Part shown: positions 1 through 10,480 of the stretch, piece by piece
How the letters are laid out: each line of letters opens with the position of its first letter
Numbering within the stretch: the stretch's first letter is position 1
From: Muscardinus avellanarius
Taxonomy: Eukaryota > Chordata > Mammalia > Rodentia > Gliridae
Reading direction: 5' to 3'
Assembly: GCA_963383645.1 (NCBI GenBank)
Contig: OY726572.1
Coordinates: 68,145,738 to 68,209,737 of the forward strand
DNA length: 64,000 nt
Position numbers and translations under genes: made by a program
Notes under the pieces: generated by a model
Databases searched by the model: none
Told to the model about the DNA's origin: nothing
Seen by the model: only the letters and a program-made list of their open reading frames with translations

Positions 1-69
1 ATCTTTCTGAGATAAATCGATCTTGAACAGACTTCAGCGGCCATCCCGATTGAGTTAGTCTGCCACACC

Positions 70-217
70 TGCCCTCTTTTTTATTCTTTTGTTTGAAACT
101 GGGTCTCACTGAGTTGCAGAGGGCCTCACTAAGTAGCGGAGGCTGTCTGCGAACCGCGATCCTCTGGTGTCAGCCTCCCAAATGCTGGGATTACAAGCGT
201 GAGCCACATGCCCAGCT
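70..217 (-). mobile_element. SINE, B1-like part, antisense
   Basis: Reverse-oriented B1-dID-type SINE. The 7SL-like box A region (tgggattacaagcgtgagcc) is at the right end and a T-rich stretch at the left. The ID-like half is missing. It abuts the L1 that begins near 218. Confidence 0.75.
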
Positions 218-1384
218 CCCTGTGTCTTTTCAGACCATATGTACTGAAACTAGAAATCAACTATAAGAAGACCCAGAGAAACCACATAAATATATGTAGA
301 CTGAACACCACACTTCTGAATGAAGAATGGGTCATAGAAGATGTAAGAGGTGAAATCAAGAAATTTCTAGAAACAAATGAAAATAAAGAAACAACATATC
401 AAAATCTCTGGGACACTTTGAAGGCAGTATTAAGAGGAAAATTTATAGCACTGAGTGCTCACATAAGAAAACAGAAAATCTTCAAAGAAATAACCTAACA
501 ACACACCTCAAAGCCCTTGAAAAACAGGAACAATCTAACCCCAAAGCCAGTAGAAGACAGGAAATTATTAAATTAGGGGAGAAATTAATGAAGTAGATAA
601 TAAAAAGCAATACAGAAAATCAACAAAACCAAAAGCTGGTTTCTTGAAAAAATTAACAAGATAGATAAACCACTAGCCAACCTAACTAAAAAAAAAGAGA
701 AAATCAACCCAGATTATGAAGATAAGAGATGAAAAAGAAGACATTACTATTGACAATGTAGATATCCAGAGGATTATTAAAAACTACTTTGAAAAACTAT
801 ACTCCAACAAAATGGAAAATATAGAGGAAATTGACAAGTTTCTAGATAAAACAACCTTCCTAAACTGAGTCAAGAAGATATAGAAAATTTAAACCAACCA
901 ATAGCAATCAAAGAGATTGAAACAGTAATAAAAAGCTTACCATCAAAGAAAAGCCCAGGACCTGATGGTTTCCCAAGTAAATTCTATAAAACCTTTATAG
1001 AAGAGCTAAACCCAATACCCCTCAAGTTATTTCATGAAATAGAAAAAAAAGGGACTCTCCCAAACACATTCTATGAAGCAAATATCACACTAATACCAAA
1101 ACTGAATAAAATAAGGACAGCTCAAGAAAGGAAAACTACAGGCCTTTATCTTTGATGAACTTGGATGCAAAAATATTAAAAATACTAGTAACACACATTC
1201 AAAACCACATAAAGAAAATCATACACCGTAACCAGGTAAGGTTCATCCCAGGGATGCAAGGCTGGTTCAACATGTGAAAAACAATCCATATAATTCATCA
1301 TATAAACAGAATCAAAGACAAAAATCACATGGTAGTTTCAATAGACACTGAAAGAAGATTTGATAAAATCCAACATCCATTTAT

Positions 1385-1495
1385 TTTTTTTGTTGAAGAT
1401 TTAAATAAGTTTATTAGAAAGATAGAAAAACAGAAAATAGAAATACAGCCCCATACCGAAATGGCATGAGGGGGTGACTCGAAATTAATACACCC
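1385..1495 (-). mobile_element. Small retroposed insert inside L1, 15-bp target-site duplication
   Basis: About 111 bp interrupts the L1 between two copies of CCAACATCCATTTAT (1370-1384 and 1496-1510). It starts with a T run on the plus strand, so on the minus strand it ends in poly(A), about 20 nt after an AATAAA signal. It looks like the 3' end of a polyadenylated transcript, possibly an LTR element transcript. The parent is not recognised. Confidence 0.7.
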
Positions 1496-2305
1496 CCAAC
1501 ATCCATTTATGATAAAAGCACTGCAGAGAATTGGAATAGAAGGAACATATCTCAACATCACCAAGGCAATCTACAATAAGCTCACTGCCAACATCATATT
1601 AAGTGGGGAAAAACTTCAAGAATTCCCCCTAAAAACAGGAACAAGAGAAGGATTTCCATTATCACCACTTTTCTTCAATATAGTGCTAGAGACTCTAGCC
1701 AGAGCAATAAGGCAAGAAAAGGAAATCAAAGGAGTACAAATAGGAAAAGAAGAACTCAAGCTTTCACTATTTGCAGATGACATGATACTATATTTAGAAA
1801 ACCCAACAAAGTCAACCAAAAGGCTTATAGAACTGATCAACAAATTCAGCAAAGTGTCTTTATACAAAATCAATCTTAAAAAATCAGAAGCTTTCCTGTA
1901 CACAACCATAAATCCACTGAAAAAGAAATTCAGAAAACAGTTCCACTCAGGATCTCCCACAAAAAATAAAATATTTAGGAATAAACTTAACCAAGGAGAT
2001 AAAAGATCGCTATAAAGAAAATTATAAAACACTGAAAAAAATTGAAGAAGACCTTAGAAGATGGAAATATCTTCCATGTTCATGGATAGGCAGAAAAAAT
2101 ATCATTAAAATGGCCATCCTTCCAAAAGTGATCTACAGATTCAATGCAATGCCCATTAGACTACCAAGATCATTCCTCACAGACATAGAAAAATCAGTCC
2201 TTAAATTTATCTGGAATAACAAAAAGCCCAGAATAGCCCAAGTAGTTCTCAGCAACAAAAACCATGCAAGAGGAATCACAGTACCTGACTTTAAACTATA
2301 CTACA

Positions 2306-2500
2306 GCCGGGCGTGGTGGTGCATGCTTGCAATCTCCGTGCTTGGGAGGCTGGGACAGGAGGATCGCATAGGTTTGAAGCCAGCCTCAGCTACTTAGGCT
2401 CTCAGCAACTTAGTGAGACCCTGTTACCAAATAAAATATAAAATAGGTCTGGGAGTACAGCCCGGAGGTAGAAAGCCTCTGGGTTCCACCTCCAAAAAAA
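2306..2500 (+). mobile_element. B1-dID SINE inserted in L1
   Basis: Complete dimeric SINE: 7SL-like left half starting GCCGGGCGTGGTGG, an A/T-rich linker, an ID-like right half (gtctgggagtacagcccgga) and a short A tail. The TSD is TATACTACA at 2297-2305 and 2501-2509. Removing it restores the L1 ORF2 frame across the site. Confidence 0.93.
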
Positions 2501-3982
2501 TATACTACAAAGCCATTATAATAAAAACAGCATGGTATTGGCATAAAAACAGATTCATAGACCAATGGAGCAGAACAGAAGACCCAGAAACAAGTCACAC
2601 ACTTTCAGCCAATTGAACTTTGACAAAGGGGCCAAAAACATACACTGGAAAAAAGATAGCCCGTTCAACAAATGGTGTTGGCAAAACTGGTTAACCATAT
2701 CAGAAAATTGGAAATTAATCCCACTTTCTCACTCTGCACAAGAGTCAATTCAAGATGGATCAAATACTTGGAAATAAAACTAGCAACCTTGAAGCTCCTT
2801 AAAGAGGGCATAGGTCCAACACTGCAACACATAGGAACAGATAAACACTTTCTCAAACAAAAGGCACAACAAACTAAAAGGCGAATCAATACATGGGATT
2901 GCATGAAACTGAAGAGCTTCTGTTCAGCAAAGGAAACTGTCAAGAACCTCAATCGAGAGCCAACAGAATGGGAAAAGATTTTTGCCACCAACCTTTCCAA
3001 TAGAGGACTAATATCTAGAATATAGAAAGAACTCAAGAAACTCAACACTAAAAAGCAAATCATCCAATCAAAAAATGGGCAAGCGAACTACGTAGACTCT
3101 TCACGAAAGAAGAAATTCAAATGGCCAATAAATGCTTGAAAAAATGCTCAGCATCATTGGCAATCAGAGAGATGCAAATCAAAACTACCCTGATATTTCA
3201 CCTACATCCAACTAGAATGGCAATCATTCAAAACACAAACAATAACAAATGCTGGCGAGGATGTGGAGAAGTGAGAACTCTAAAACATTGTTGGTGGGAT
3301 TGCAAATTAGTGCAACCACTTTGGAAAACAGTATGGAGAATCCTCAGAAGAATGGGAACAAATCTACCATTCGATCCAGCAATACCACTTCTGGGTATCT
3401 ACCCAAAAGAAAAGAAACCAAACTACCAAACTAATGCATGTGTATCTATGTTCATAGCTGCACAATTCACCATAGCCAAACTATGGAACCAGCCAAGATG
3501 TTCATCAACAGATGAATGGATTACAAAACTGTGGGATATGTACACAATGGAATTTTACTCAACTATTAAAAAAAACTCAATTACATCATTTTCAGGGAAA
3601 TGGATGGAACTGGAAGACATTATGCTTAGTGAGATTAGTCAGTCAAAAAAAAAAAAGAAATCAGATGCTTTCCCTAATATGTGAAAGCTAAGGAGAATTG
3701 GGTCATAGGAGGAACTCTAGATGAAAAAGGAAATCCTATAGAGGAGCTAACAAGACAACCTAAATGAGGGGATGGGGGGGGGAATTCTCTAAAACACACA
3801 ACGTACTTAAACATATGGAAGTCAACCACTAAGCCAAGCAAGGGAAGGAAGAATGGGGAAGGAATAGGGTGGGAATTGGATAGGGGTTAAATGGGTGATG
3901 TGTACATGTATATCCACACAAGTTTTTTACCCCAATATGATGTATGAATATAATGCACCAATAAAAAAATTTTAAAAACCTG

Positions 3983-4437
3983 TAGGATATGTACACAATG
4001 GAATTTTACTCAGCCATAAAAAATACAATTGCGGTATTTTCAGGAAAATGGATGGATCTTGTGGACATTATGTTAAGTGACATTAGTCAGTGGCAAAAAG
4101 TAAGGAATCAGATGCTTTCCCTAATATGTGAAGACTAGGGTGAAAGGGGTCATAGGAGGAACTCCAGGTGAAAAAGGAGATCCTATAGAGGGGCAAATTC
4201 GGCAACTTACCTGTGGGGATGGGAGGTGGGGAGAGAGAAACTCTTTAAAGTGCATGATGTACTTATTCATATCAAAGTTAACCACTAAACCAAGCATGGG
4301 AGGGAGGGAGGGATGGGGAGGGAGTGAAGTGGGGACTGGGTGGGCTGGCTGGGTGATGTGTGCATTTATGTCTACACAATTTTTACACCATTATGATGTA
4401 TAAATATAATGAACTAATAAAATAGGAATGCATATTT
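3983..4437 (+). mobile_element. Second L1 3' end, heavily 5'-truncated
   Basis: This repeats the last roughly 450 bp of the L1 just upstream: the final ORF2 codons (tgtacacaatggaattttac), then the 3' UTR with ATTATGATGTATAAATATAATG and an A-rich end. It is a separate L1 insertion placed directly after the first. Confidence 0.85.
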
Positions 4438-4479
4438 TAAAAAGAGCACCTGGCCTTGGAGGGCGACACCATTAAGGAC

Positions 4480-5268
4480 ATTCAGGATACTGTACAGTGT
4501 GTGAAGTGATCCTATAGTTTGTCCTTCTTTAGTTCTTTCAATGCTTCAGGGTGGGAGGTTCCACCCCAAGTATAATGAGGACTCCATTGCTGCGTTCATT
4601 CTGGGATTGAGAGCTTCCAGGATGGGGGACCTGGTGCAAGCAGCATGTCCAGAAAGTGTTGATTAAAAGTGCCTTCCTGTGGCCGGGGAGGAAATAAACC
4701 CTTCCTGTGCTGGAGCTGAGGCTGAAGGGAGATGAAGACAGGTGCTGGGTGGGTGGGGCTGCGGCTGCCTTTAGCATGCACAGCAGGGTGTTGCAAAGTT
4801 CCCCAAACTAGAGCCCAAGGGCAGCACCTCAACTCCCAGAGCAGGTCAGGGTGCTCGTGCACCCTTTCCCAGAACCTCAGCTCCATGCTTCACGTCTGAA
4901 GGGAGCTGTGGTTCTGCCTCCTTCTGATGGTGCAGTTTGGCTGAGCCAAATTTCTGTATTCATATTGTAAATCACATCTTCAAATGTGTCTCTGAATTAG
5001 AAGGTCCAAATAGTAACCTTCATCAATTGTGTGATGACTTCCAGTTTGGAGATTTCCTTCTCTGAGTTCACCACCATTTACTGTATTATGGGAGGGGTCT
5101 CAGAGCCCATTTGCCAAGGGTCATGCCAAGGTGAATAATAAGGAGTGAGATGTAGCTGGATGGAAGGCTTTGGCCATGCAGACCTGGCTTGTGAAGGTGA
5201 GTGGCTGCCAGCTTGGCCTAAACCAGGAAACAGAGACAGTCAACAGCCCAGCACCAGAAGGTATCTAA
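4480..5268. repeat. Array flank segment F, paralogous to 24385-25476
   Basis: No gene is recognised. The segment matches 24385-25476 in the same orientation. Shared stretches include gtttgtccttcttta, gattgagagcttccagg, gagccaaatttctg and agcccagcaccagaag. The match stops at 5268, where the ID-like piece that opens the NAT8 unit begins. The other copy carries a SINE that is absent here. Confidence 0.75.
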
Positions 5269-5345
5269 GGGATGGGGGTATAGCACAGAGTTAGAATACC
5301 ACTGGGCTGAATCCCCAGTATAACTAACTAACTAACTAACTTACT
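5269..5345 (+). mobile_element. ID-like monomer with (TAAC)n tail
   Basis: tRNA-derived ID half (gggatgggggtatagcac ... ccccagtataac) followed by about five TAAC units. It marks the left edge of homology with the later units. Confidence 0.6.
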
Positions 5346-5445
5346 AAGAAACTAAGACTGAATGAAGTTGGGCCTTAATATACCTCCAATTCAAGATGTT
5401 TGACTCAGATTTGAACAAGAAACGGGTTTAATAATTATGCAATTC

Positions 5446-5650
5446 CAGGCATGGTGGTGTACACTTGTAATCCCAGAATTTGGGAGGCTGAGACAGTAGG
5501 ACTGCAATTCACAGACAGCCTCAGCTACTTAGTTGGCCCCTTGCAACTAAGTGAGACCATGATTTAAAATAAAGAAAAAAATAGAGTTGAGAGTGTAGCT
5601 CCAAGGTAGAATGCCCCTGGGTTCCATCCCCAGTACTGCAAAAAAGAAAA
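5446..5650 (+). mobile_element. B1-dID SINE in the 3' UTR of NAT8 copy 1
   Basis: Full dimeric SINE from ccaggcatggtggtgtaca to the A-rich tail after ccccagtactgc. Units 2-4 lack it at the equivalent site. It separates the copy 1 stop codon from the candidate ATTAAA signal (minus strand, 5427-5432). Confidence 0.88.
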
Positions 5651-5724
5651 TTATTCAAAGTCATGGGTTGTCTGTTGCTACCAAAGAATCTTATCCCTAC
5701 TGGGATCCTACACAAAGAAACAAA

Positions 5725-6405
5725 TCATAGGCCCTTCTCCTGAGCAGAAGGGAGGCGATGCAGTAAATGAATTTTTGGAATAGCCAGTATCCTCCAGATT
5801 ATAGTCTCAAATGACCGGCCTGTCTCCTGGAAGCCCATGGCCTGGTAGAGGACCTGGGCTCTATCTTGCATGATGGTGGTCTCAATGATAACTTCATTGT
5901 AGCCCTCCACCCTGGCAAACTGGAGGAGGGTCCTGACCAGGGCTTTGGCAATGCCCTGACCTCGGTGCTCCACAGCCACCACCAGGTGTAGCAGCTGCAA
6001 CTGCTTCTTCCCTAAGGGGGGATCTCCCACTGGTAGAGCGCTCACGGTGCCCACCACCTGCCCCCCAGACTCAGCCACCCAGTAGCAGGAGCCAGGCACA
6101 CTGTAAGATTTGGAGATATCAGCCAGCTCTGTGCGCAAACAGTTGATCTCAATAATCTTCCAGGGGTAATTAGCAAGAAGCCTCAGGAAAACAAGGAGGA
6201 TGAGGGTGGACATGATGGTCAGGAACCAGGAGCCAGTGGCCAGAAGCAGGGTGAGGGGCACCCCAAGTAAGAGCAGGAGGGTTCGGGGCAGCTTCAGCAT
6301 GTGGCGGAAGGTGGCAGGGATGTGCTCCTCCATCCCAAGACAGAAGAGGGCCACGACAGTTTTGCAGTCGCTCTCCTGGTATTTGCGGATGTGATAGGGA
6401 GCCAT
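5725..6405 (-). CDS. NAT8: NAT8-family N-acetyltransferase, copy 1
   Basis: Encodes a 226-residue NAT8/camello-type enzyme; the human protein has 227. NAT8 proteins are ER-membrane acetyltransferases that N-acetylate cysteine S-conjugates (mercapturic acid pathway) and, for some members, lysines of ER cargo. Visible here: the MAPYHIRKYQ N-terminus, a hydrophobic membrane hairpin at about residues 42-77, and a GNAT fold from about 100. The acetyl-CoA loop EHRGQGIAKAL is near 146-156 and LYQAMGFQETG near 186-196. The coding region is one exon; a splice acceptor lies 15 nt before the ATG (AG at 6421-6422). The frame is intact. It differs from copy 2 at 27 residues, clustered at 79-90 and 178-203, regions next to the membrane hairpin and in the C-terminal fold. 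The one-to-one orthologue among NAT8/NAT8B/NAT8F cannot be settled from this window. Confidence 0.95.
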   Translation of the reverse strand: MAPYHIRKYQESDCKTVVALFCLGMEEHIPATFRHMLKLPRTLLLLLGVPLTLLLATGSWFLTIMSTLILLVFLRLLANYPWKIIEINCLRTELADISKSYSVPGSCYWVAESGGQVVGTVSALPVGDPPLGKKQLQLLHLVVAVEHRGQGIAKALVRTLLQFARVEGYNEVIIETTIMQDRAQVLYQAMGFQETGRSFETIIWRILAIPKIHLLHRLPSAQEKGL

Positions 6406-6894
6406 GTAGAGTCTTCAGGTCTGAAATCCCAAGATCCAGGAGAGGCAGTGAGTCCTGCCCACACGGCTTCCTGGCAGCCCTGGGAAGAAGGAAGAAGCCC
6501 CGTGAGTGTCCCCAGAACTCCCAGTATCCAGGAATCATGTAGACCTGTACATGATGTGTTTCTCTGCTGTCACCCAAGAGGAAGCAGGTTGCCAGCACTA
6601 GGTGGCTGGTAGGGTCTGAACACTTGTGGAGCCCTGGCTCCTTCCCTTTCCAGCTGTGTGCTCTTAGCCTTGTCAAGAAAGCTCTGTGGACCTGTGTATC
6701 TTTACTTTTGTAGAACAGAGTAAAATAACACTTTGCCTTCCAGGGATGTTTTGAGGATTTAATGGACGAGTCCAACCCAGCGGTGTTGTATGCACACCAG
6801 TCCCCTCCTCCCTCATCGCCCTATTACTGGAACCTTGTGGATGGCAGACCTCTCATCCCAGCCTTTGAGGCCTCTCCAAGCTCCATGCTGGGGG

Positions 6895-6896
<2 letters not shown>

Positions 6897-6942
<46 letters not shown>
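6897..6942. repeat. (GT)23 microsatellite, unit 1
   Basis: Perfect GT run in the NAT8 copy 1 intron, followed by ttttc and a short second GT run. It sits at the tail end of the antisense SINE to its right. Confidence 0.95.
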
Positions 6943-6946
<4 letters not shown>

Positions 6947-6949
6947 GTG

Positions 6950-7186
6950 TGTGTGTGGTATTGGGGATTGCACAGAAAGGCATTCTACCTCTCAGCTACA
7001 CCCCTGGCTATATTTTTAATTCTTTATTTTTAAATTTTTAATTCTCTATTTTTAAATTTTAATTCTTATTTTTAACTAAGTTGCAGAGGGCTTCACTAAG
7101 TAGTTGAGGGTGGTCACAAACCTGCGATCCTCTTGTCTCAGGCTCCCTGGTACTGAGATTATAAGCATGTGCCACCACCCATGGCT
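6950..7186 (-). mobile_element. Antisense B1-dID SINE, NAT8 copy 1 intron
   Basis: From ggtattggggattgcacaga (ID half, reversed) to gtgccaccacccatggct (B1 half, reversed). Unit 1 has an enlarged T/A-rich linker (7015-7075), which is shorter in units 2-4. Confidence 0.85.
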
Positions 7187-7363
7187 GAATGCCATGTTCT
7201 GAAGCTGAAGTTCCTGCCAAGCCTCCTCCCATCCAATCGTAAAGATTTAGGCTGCTAAGAAGTCAAAGGGCCACTTGCCAAAGCAGCCCCGGCTTGAGAT
7301 CCCCATGAGGATCCGGGGCTACAGACCCACTTGAGACCCCGACTTGCACCCGAGTCCTCTCAC

Positions 7364-7530
7364 CTGCCACCACAGACCGGGGAGTGTGCACGGTGGTCTC
7401 AGCTGTCAGCCTCCAACTGAGATTGGGAGAGCCTGTCCAGATCCTTCTCTACCTCTGGAGATCAGACCTCATGAGCCACCTCAATGACTGGCTCCTGCAC
7501 ATTTGTTAATCATAAATTCTTGAGTCATGG
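7364..7530 (-). promoter_or_regulatory. NAT8: Predicted non-coding exon 1 and promoter of NAT8 copy 1
   Basis: Minus-strand donor GGCAG|GTGAGAGG (GT at 7362-7363) could join to the acceptor just before the ATG, giving an intron of about 0.94 kb. About 120-150 nt upstream of the donor lies ATTTATGATTAAC (7505-7517), 10 of 13 matches to the HNF1 palindrome, and then TGACTCA (AP-1-like, 7521-7527). No TATA box is evident. The start site is inferred to lie near 7480-7500. HNF1 control would fit a kidney/liver gene. Not verified by transcripts. Confidence 0.5.
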
Positions 7531-8699
7531 AGCTGGACTGTTCCAGAAAAGGGGGCCAAAGTCCATTCATGTTGTAAACATTAGGTAATCAACCTGTGAG
7601 GTGCTGGGAATGGTTGAGGGCTCATTTAGGAGGCCTGCCACCACTCTTCCTGTTTGCTTAGGTGACAGCATCTCCCATCTGGCCCACATGGCATCTCTGC
7701 AGTCAACATTGTTCCCAGTACACACATGCTAGGAATCTGGAAGCATGTCCTACTGCCTGGGCTCTGCTGTCCATGCTAGTGTCTAGGTCCCCAGCTCAGC
7801 AACAAGGACCCCACGGCTAGAACACTATCTGCCCCAGCTTTCCTGGGCCAAGCAGAATATCTTCTTTGTGGTTGGCTCCCCAGTGTCACACTCCTGACCC
7901 CTCTCTTCCTCCAGTCACTTGCTCAGCAATCCTCCAGCCCCACCTGCCAGGCTGCATTAGTGACCTGCACAGGACAGTGGGCAGTGGCTAAGCTCTGTGG
8001 TGCTTGCTGGGAGTCAGCACCATCACATTTCTTCATACTTGTGCTAAGGATCTGTGCCACTGGCACAGGCAAAAGCAAAAGAGGGCAAAATGCAATCTTC
8101 ATGGACCTCTAGGGAAGAGAGGTCTCCCTCCCCACCTCAGCTCCACCTCTGCCTCCTGTCCGCCCCTCCCAACCAGGAGGGCTCTGGATGTCTCCTCTTG
8201 TGTCTTCCTGAAGCAGGGCAACCCTAGGCCCCTGTGGCGTCTGTAGTATTTAGCTAAGGCTAATCAAGAGCTGAGTGCGCCTTTGGGTTAAAGCAGAGAC
8301 TTGGCCACCCTGGGGTCCTACCCTGAAGGAGCTGCTCAGGAGCTTTGGGGGTGAGGGAGACAGGAGGATGTGCTCCCAGCTGTGATGTGGGCTGATAAGG
8401 AGGGGCTGATGTGTGGGCTGCTGGGAGAGAGGCTGATGAGGCCTCCTAGGGAGGACGCTTGGCCAAGACCCAGGGAGAGTTGGGCTCTGCAGGCAGAGAG
8501 GAAGTCTCTAGGCTGAGGGAGCAGGAGCCTGACTCTGAGCCAGGAGGAAGCACAGCTTTGGGGGAAGGATGGCTGACATGGCCACCATGGAGCAGGTTTG
8601 GAGTCACAAGCGAGGAAAACTGGTGACCTCAGGGCCAGAGGGTGCAGTCCTTTGGGGGACAGTTTTGGGTTGACCAAGGTCCTGGGGTTCTGATGGGAC
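7531..8699. other. NAT8 upstream segment A, no gene recognised
   Basis: Non-coding sequence repeated in units 2 and 3 almost unchanged, and in diverged form upstream of copy 4 (22310-23400). A 113-codon open frame on the minus strand (8336-8677) is kept only because the units are recent; in the diverged copy its first half is replaced. Confidence 0.6.
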
Positions 8700-10169
8700 C
8701 CAGTCTGGGTAACGGTTCAAGTGAACACAGAAGAAGAGTGTGGAGCCCTTCCTAGGATACCAGATGGCAATATGAATGGGGTAGGGCCCACGGATCCCAA
8801 GAGGCAGGGTCTGACCCTGTGCTCTAGGAGTAGGAAAAGATTTTCCTGCTCCTGAATGAACCTATCAAAGGACCACAGATCAAGTGCTGCCCAGCCCCCT
8901 GCCCACTGAGAATGGCTGCTCTAGGCCCTGGCCTTGCTGAGGGAGGGCGCTGGGGGTAGCAGAGGCAGAGGCTGCATGCCCTCTCCTCCCTGCCTCCCAG
9001 GTGCTGTGAAGAGTCCCCACCATGAAGGAGGTGCTGTCACTCAGCAGCAGCTCTGCAGGCAGCAGATGCCTGACCTGAACCGTGGGGGTGCGGGTGAGCA
9101 GAGGGACCAGCCGCATTCGGGCCTGAGTTTTCAGAGGAGCAACAGGGCTCCAGTCCTGAAGGAGGGATCCTGGCAGAGGGACTGCAGGTAGCCAGCGGGG
9201 CCAGTGGTACATGGAGGGGCATGGGCGGGCAGGGGCAGAGAGAAGCACAGGCAGTTTGGGACTCATGTTGGGGACCACCGTGATCATGGCAAAGGCCTCC
9301 ATGTAGGTGAAATGCACAAAGCTGCTTGGCAGGACTGGGCAAACTGTGGCCCTCCTGCTCTCAGTGCAGAAAAGCCAGGGTGGGAGAGGACCTTCTGTTC
9401 TAGTGTCACAGGAAGCTGTTGGAGGGGGCCTGGACTCCCTGGGAAGCAGGGGCTCAGACTCTGGCTGAGGGAGCCAGTGAGATCCCCCAGGGCACCCCAC
9501 TCTGAGAGATGAAGTTGCTGGAAAGGGGACAGTCCTGCTCATCTCTTACTGCCCGTGCCACTTACCCTGCATCAGAGGATCCCAGGATGACATGGTCAGG
9601 CCCAGGCTCTTAGGAAATTCCAGAGTCCTTGAGCATTTGGGGTTAGAGGCTGTGTCCAGGCTGGCTCCAAGGATGGCAGATTGGGGCACTCTCCAATCTG
9701 GTGTCCACCGTGCCAGGCCTCCCTTCAGTCCTGCCAGCCCACATGACTCTGTCTGGCCTTTACCTTGAGGGGTGGATATATTCAGGGATCCCCATGATAA
9801 CATCCCCCACGCCACTCTCCCAGCTCCCCCACCACCATTGGGATAAGAACACAGAGCTGGCTTTGTTTCTGTCTTGGGTATGTTTCCACAAGCACACTGG
9901 CAGGTGTCTGAGAAGGCCTTGGCTGCTTTCTGCCCTTTTTGGGCTGCTCTGCAAAGACTCTGAACCCTGCCTGAATAAGATGAAGCCCTGTGGCTTCAGC
10001 CAGCCCAGGACATCGGAAAAGGCAGCCTGAGACACAGATAGCTGTCCAGCCAGGAACTGCTGACCACTGAACTCACAGCTAAATATATGTGTGGTGCTTT
10101 ACTTTCATCAAAAGTATCATGAGACTAGAAAAAGGATAAGGTAGAGATCCACAAAGATTGAATGGAGCC
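8700..10169. other. Spacer B between NAT8 units 1 and 2, no gene recognised
   Basis: GC-rich spacer found only between units (again at about 13630-15100 and 18560-20030) and missing at both array edges. It holds overlapping open frames on both strands, up to 220 codons at 8880-9542 (minus). None matches a family I know, and the longest is split by differences in units 2 and 3. Confidence 0.6.
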
Positions 10170-10480
10170 CGGTGCCATGGTGTTCACCTGTAATCCCAGT
10201 CTTTGGGAGGTTGAGATTTAAAGATAATATGTTTGAGGCCGGAGTATGGTAATCTAGTGAGATCCTGTTGCAAGATAAAAAATAAGCCATGTGTGGTGGT
10301 GCATGCTTGTAATCCCAGCATTTGGGAGGCTGAGACAGGAGGATCATGGTTGGTGGGCAGCCTCAGCTACTACTTAGTTATGCCCTTTGCAATTGAGTGA
10401 GATCCTGTTTCAAAATAAAGATGAAACAAATAGGGCTGGGGGTATAGCACAGAGGTTGAATACTATGTGTTCAATCCCCA
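10170..10480 (+). mobile_element. Two adjacent SINEs at the unit 1/2 junction
   Basis: A diverged B1-like monomer (about 10170-10256) is followed by a dimeric B1-dID SINE (about 10281-10480). The right, ID half of the second is the point where the next unit's homology starts. The same pair recurs at 15102-15412 and 20030-20340. Confidence 0.8.

Larger units (their letters stand above)
218..3982 (+). mobile_element. 5'-truncated L1 retrotransposon, ORF2 remnant plus 3' UTR
   Basis: Sense-strand L1 that starts within ORF2, after the endonuclease domain. The reverse-transcriptase region lies around 900-2000, with the active-site motif FADD near 1770. The ORF2 C-terminal part follows at about 2100-3650, then a 3' UTR with an ATGATGTATGAATATAATG-like end and an A-rich tail near 3960-3982. 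The reading frame has several stops and frameshifts, so it is dead. Two later insertions split it: a reverse-oriented retrocopy at 1385-1495 and a SINE at 2306-2500, both with target-site duplications. Confidence 0.92.
5269..10434. repeat. NAT8 tandem duplication, unit 1 (oldest left edge)
   Basis: First unit of the array. It starts at an ID-like monomer (ggtatagcacagag) that recurs at each unit boundary (10435, 15367, 20295). Contents: NAT8 copy 1, an intron with an antisense SINE and (GT)23, a predicted first exon near 7364-7490, a 1.2 kb upstream segment, and a 1.7 kb spacer (8700-10434). From about 7200 rightward it is almost identical to units 2 and 3. To the left of about 6600, and most of all in the 3' half of the gene and its 3' flank, it is more diverged. 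An extra SINE (5446-5650) makes it longer than the others. Confidence 0.88.

Noticed and set aside
1509..2015. Reverse-transcriptase-like frame with FADD
   Set aside because: Part of the broken L1 ORF2, not a host gene.
3121..3684. 187-codon plus-strand frame
   Set aside because: C-terminal piece of L1 ORF2.
6170..6775. 201-codon frame overlapping the NAT8 5' half (also in copies 2-4)
   Set aside because: Shadow frame of NAT8 on the same strand; rich in Pro/His and crosses the splice acceptor.
8336..8677. 113-codon minus-strand frame repeated in three units
   Set aside because: Conserved only because the units are near-identical. The diverged counterpart at 23115-23456 keeps only the second half, and the composition looks like non-coding GC-rich DNA.
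8880..9542. 220-codon minus-strand frame in spacer B
   Set aside because: It is split in units 2 and 3, overlaps open frames on the other strand, and resembles no known family.
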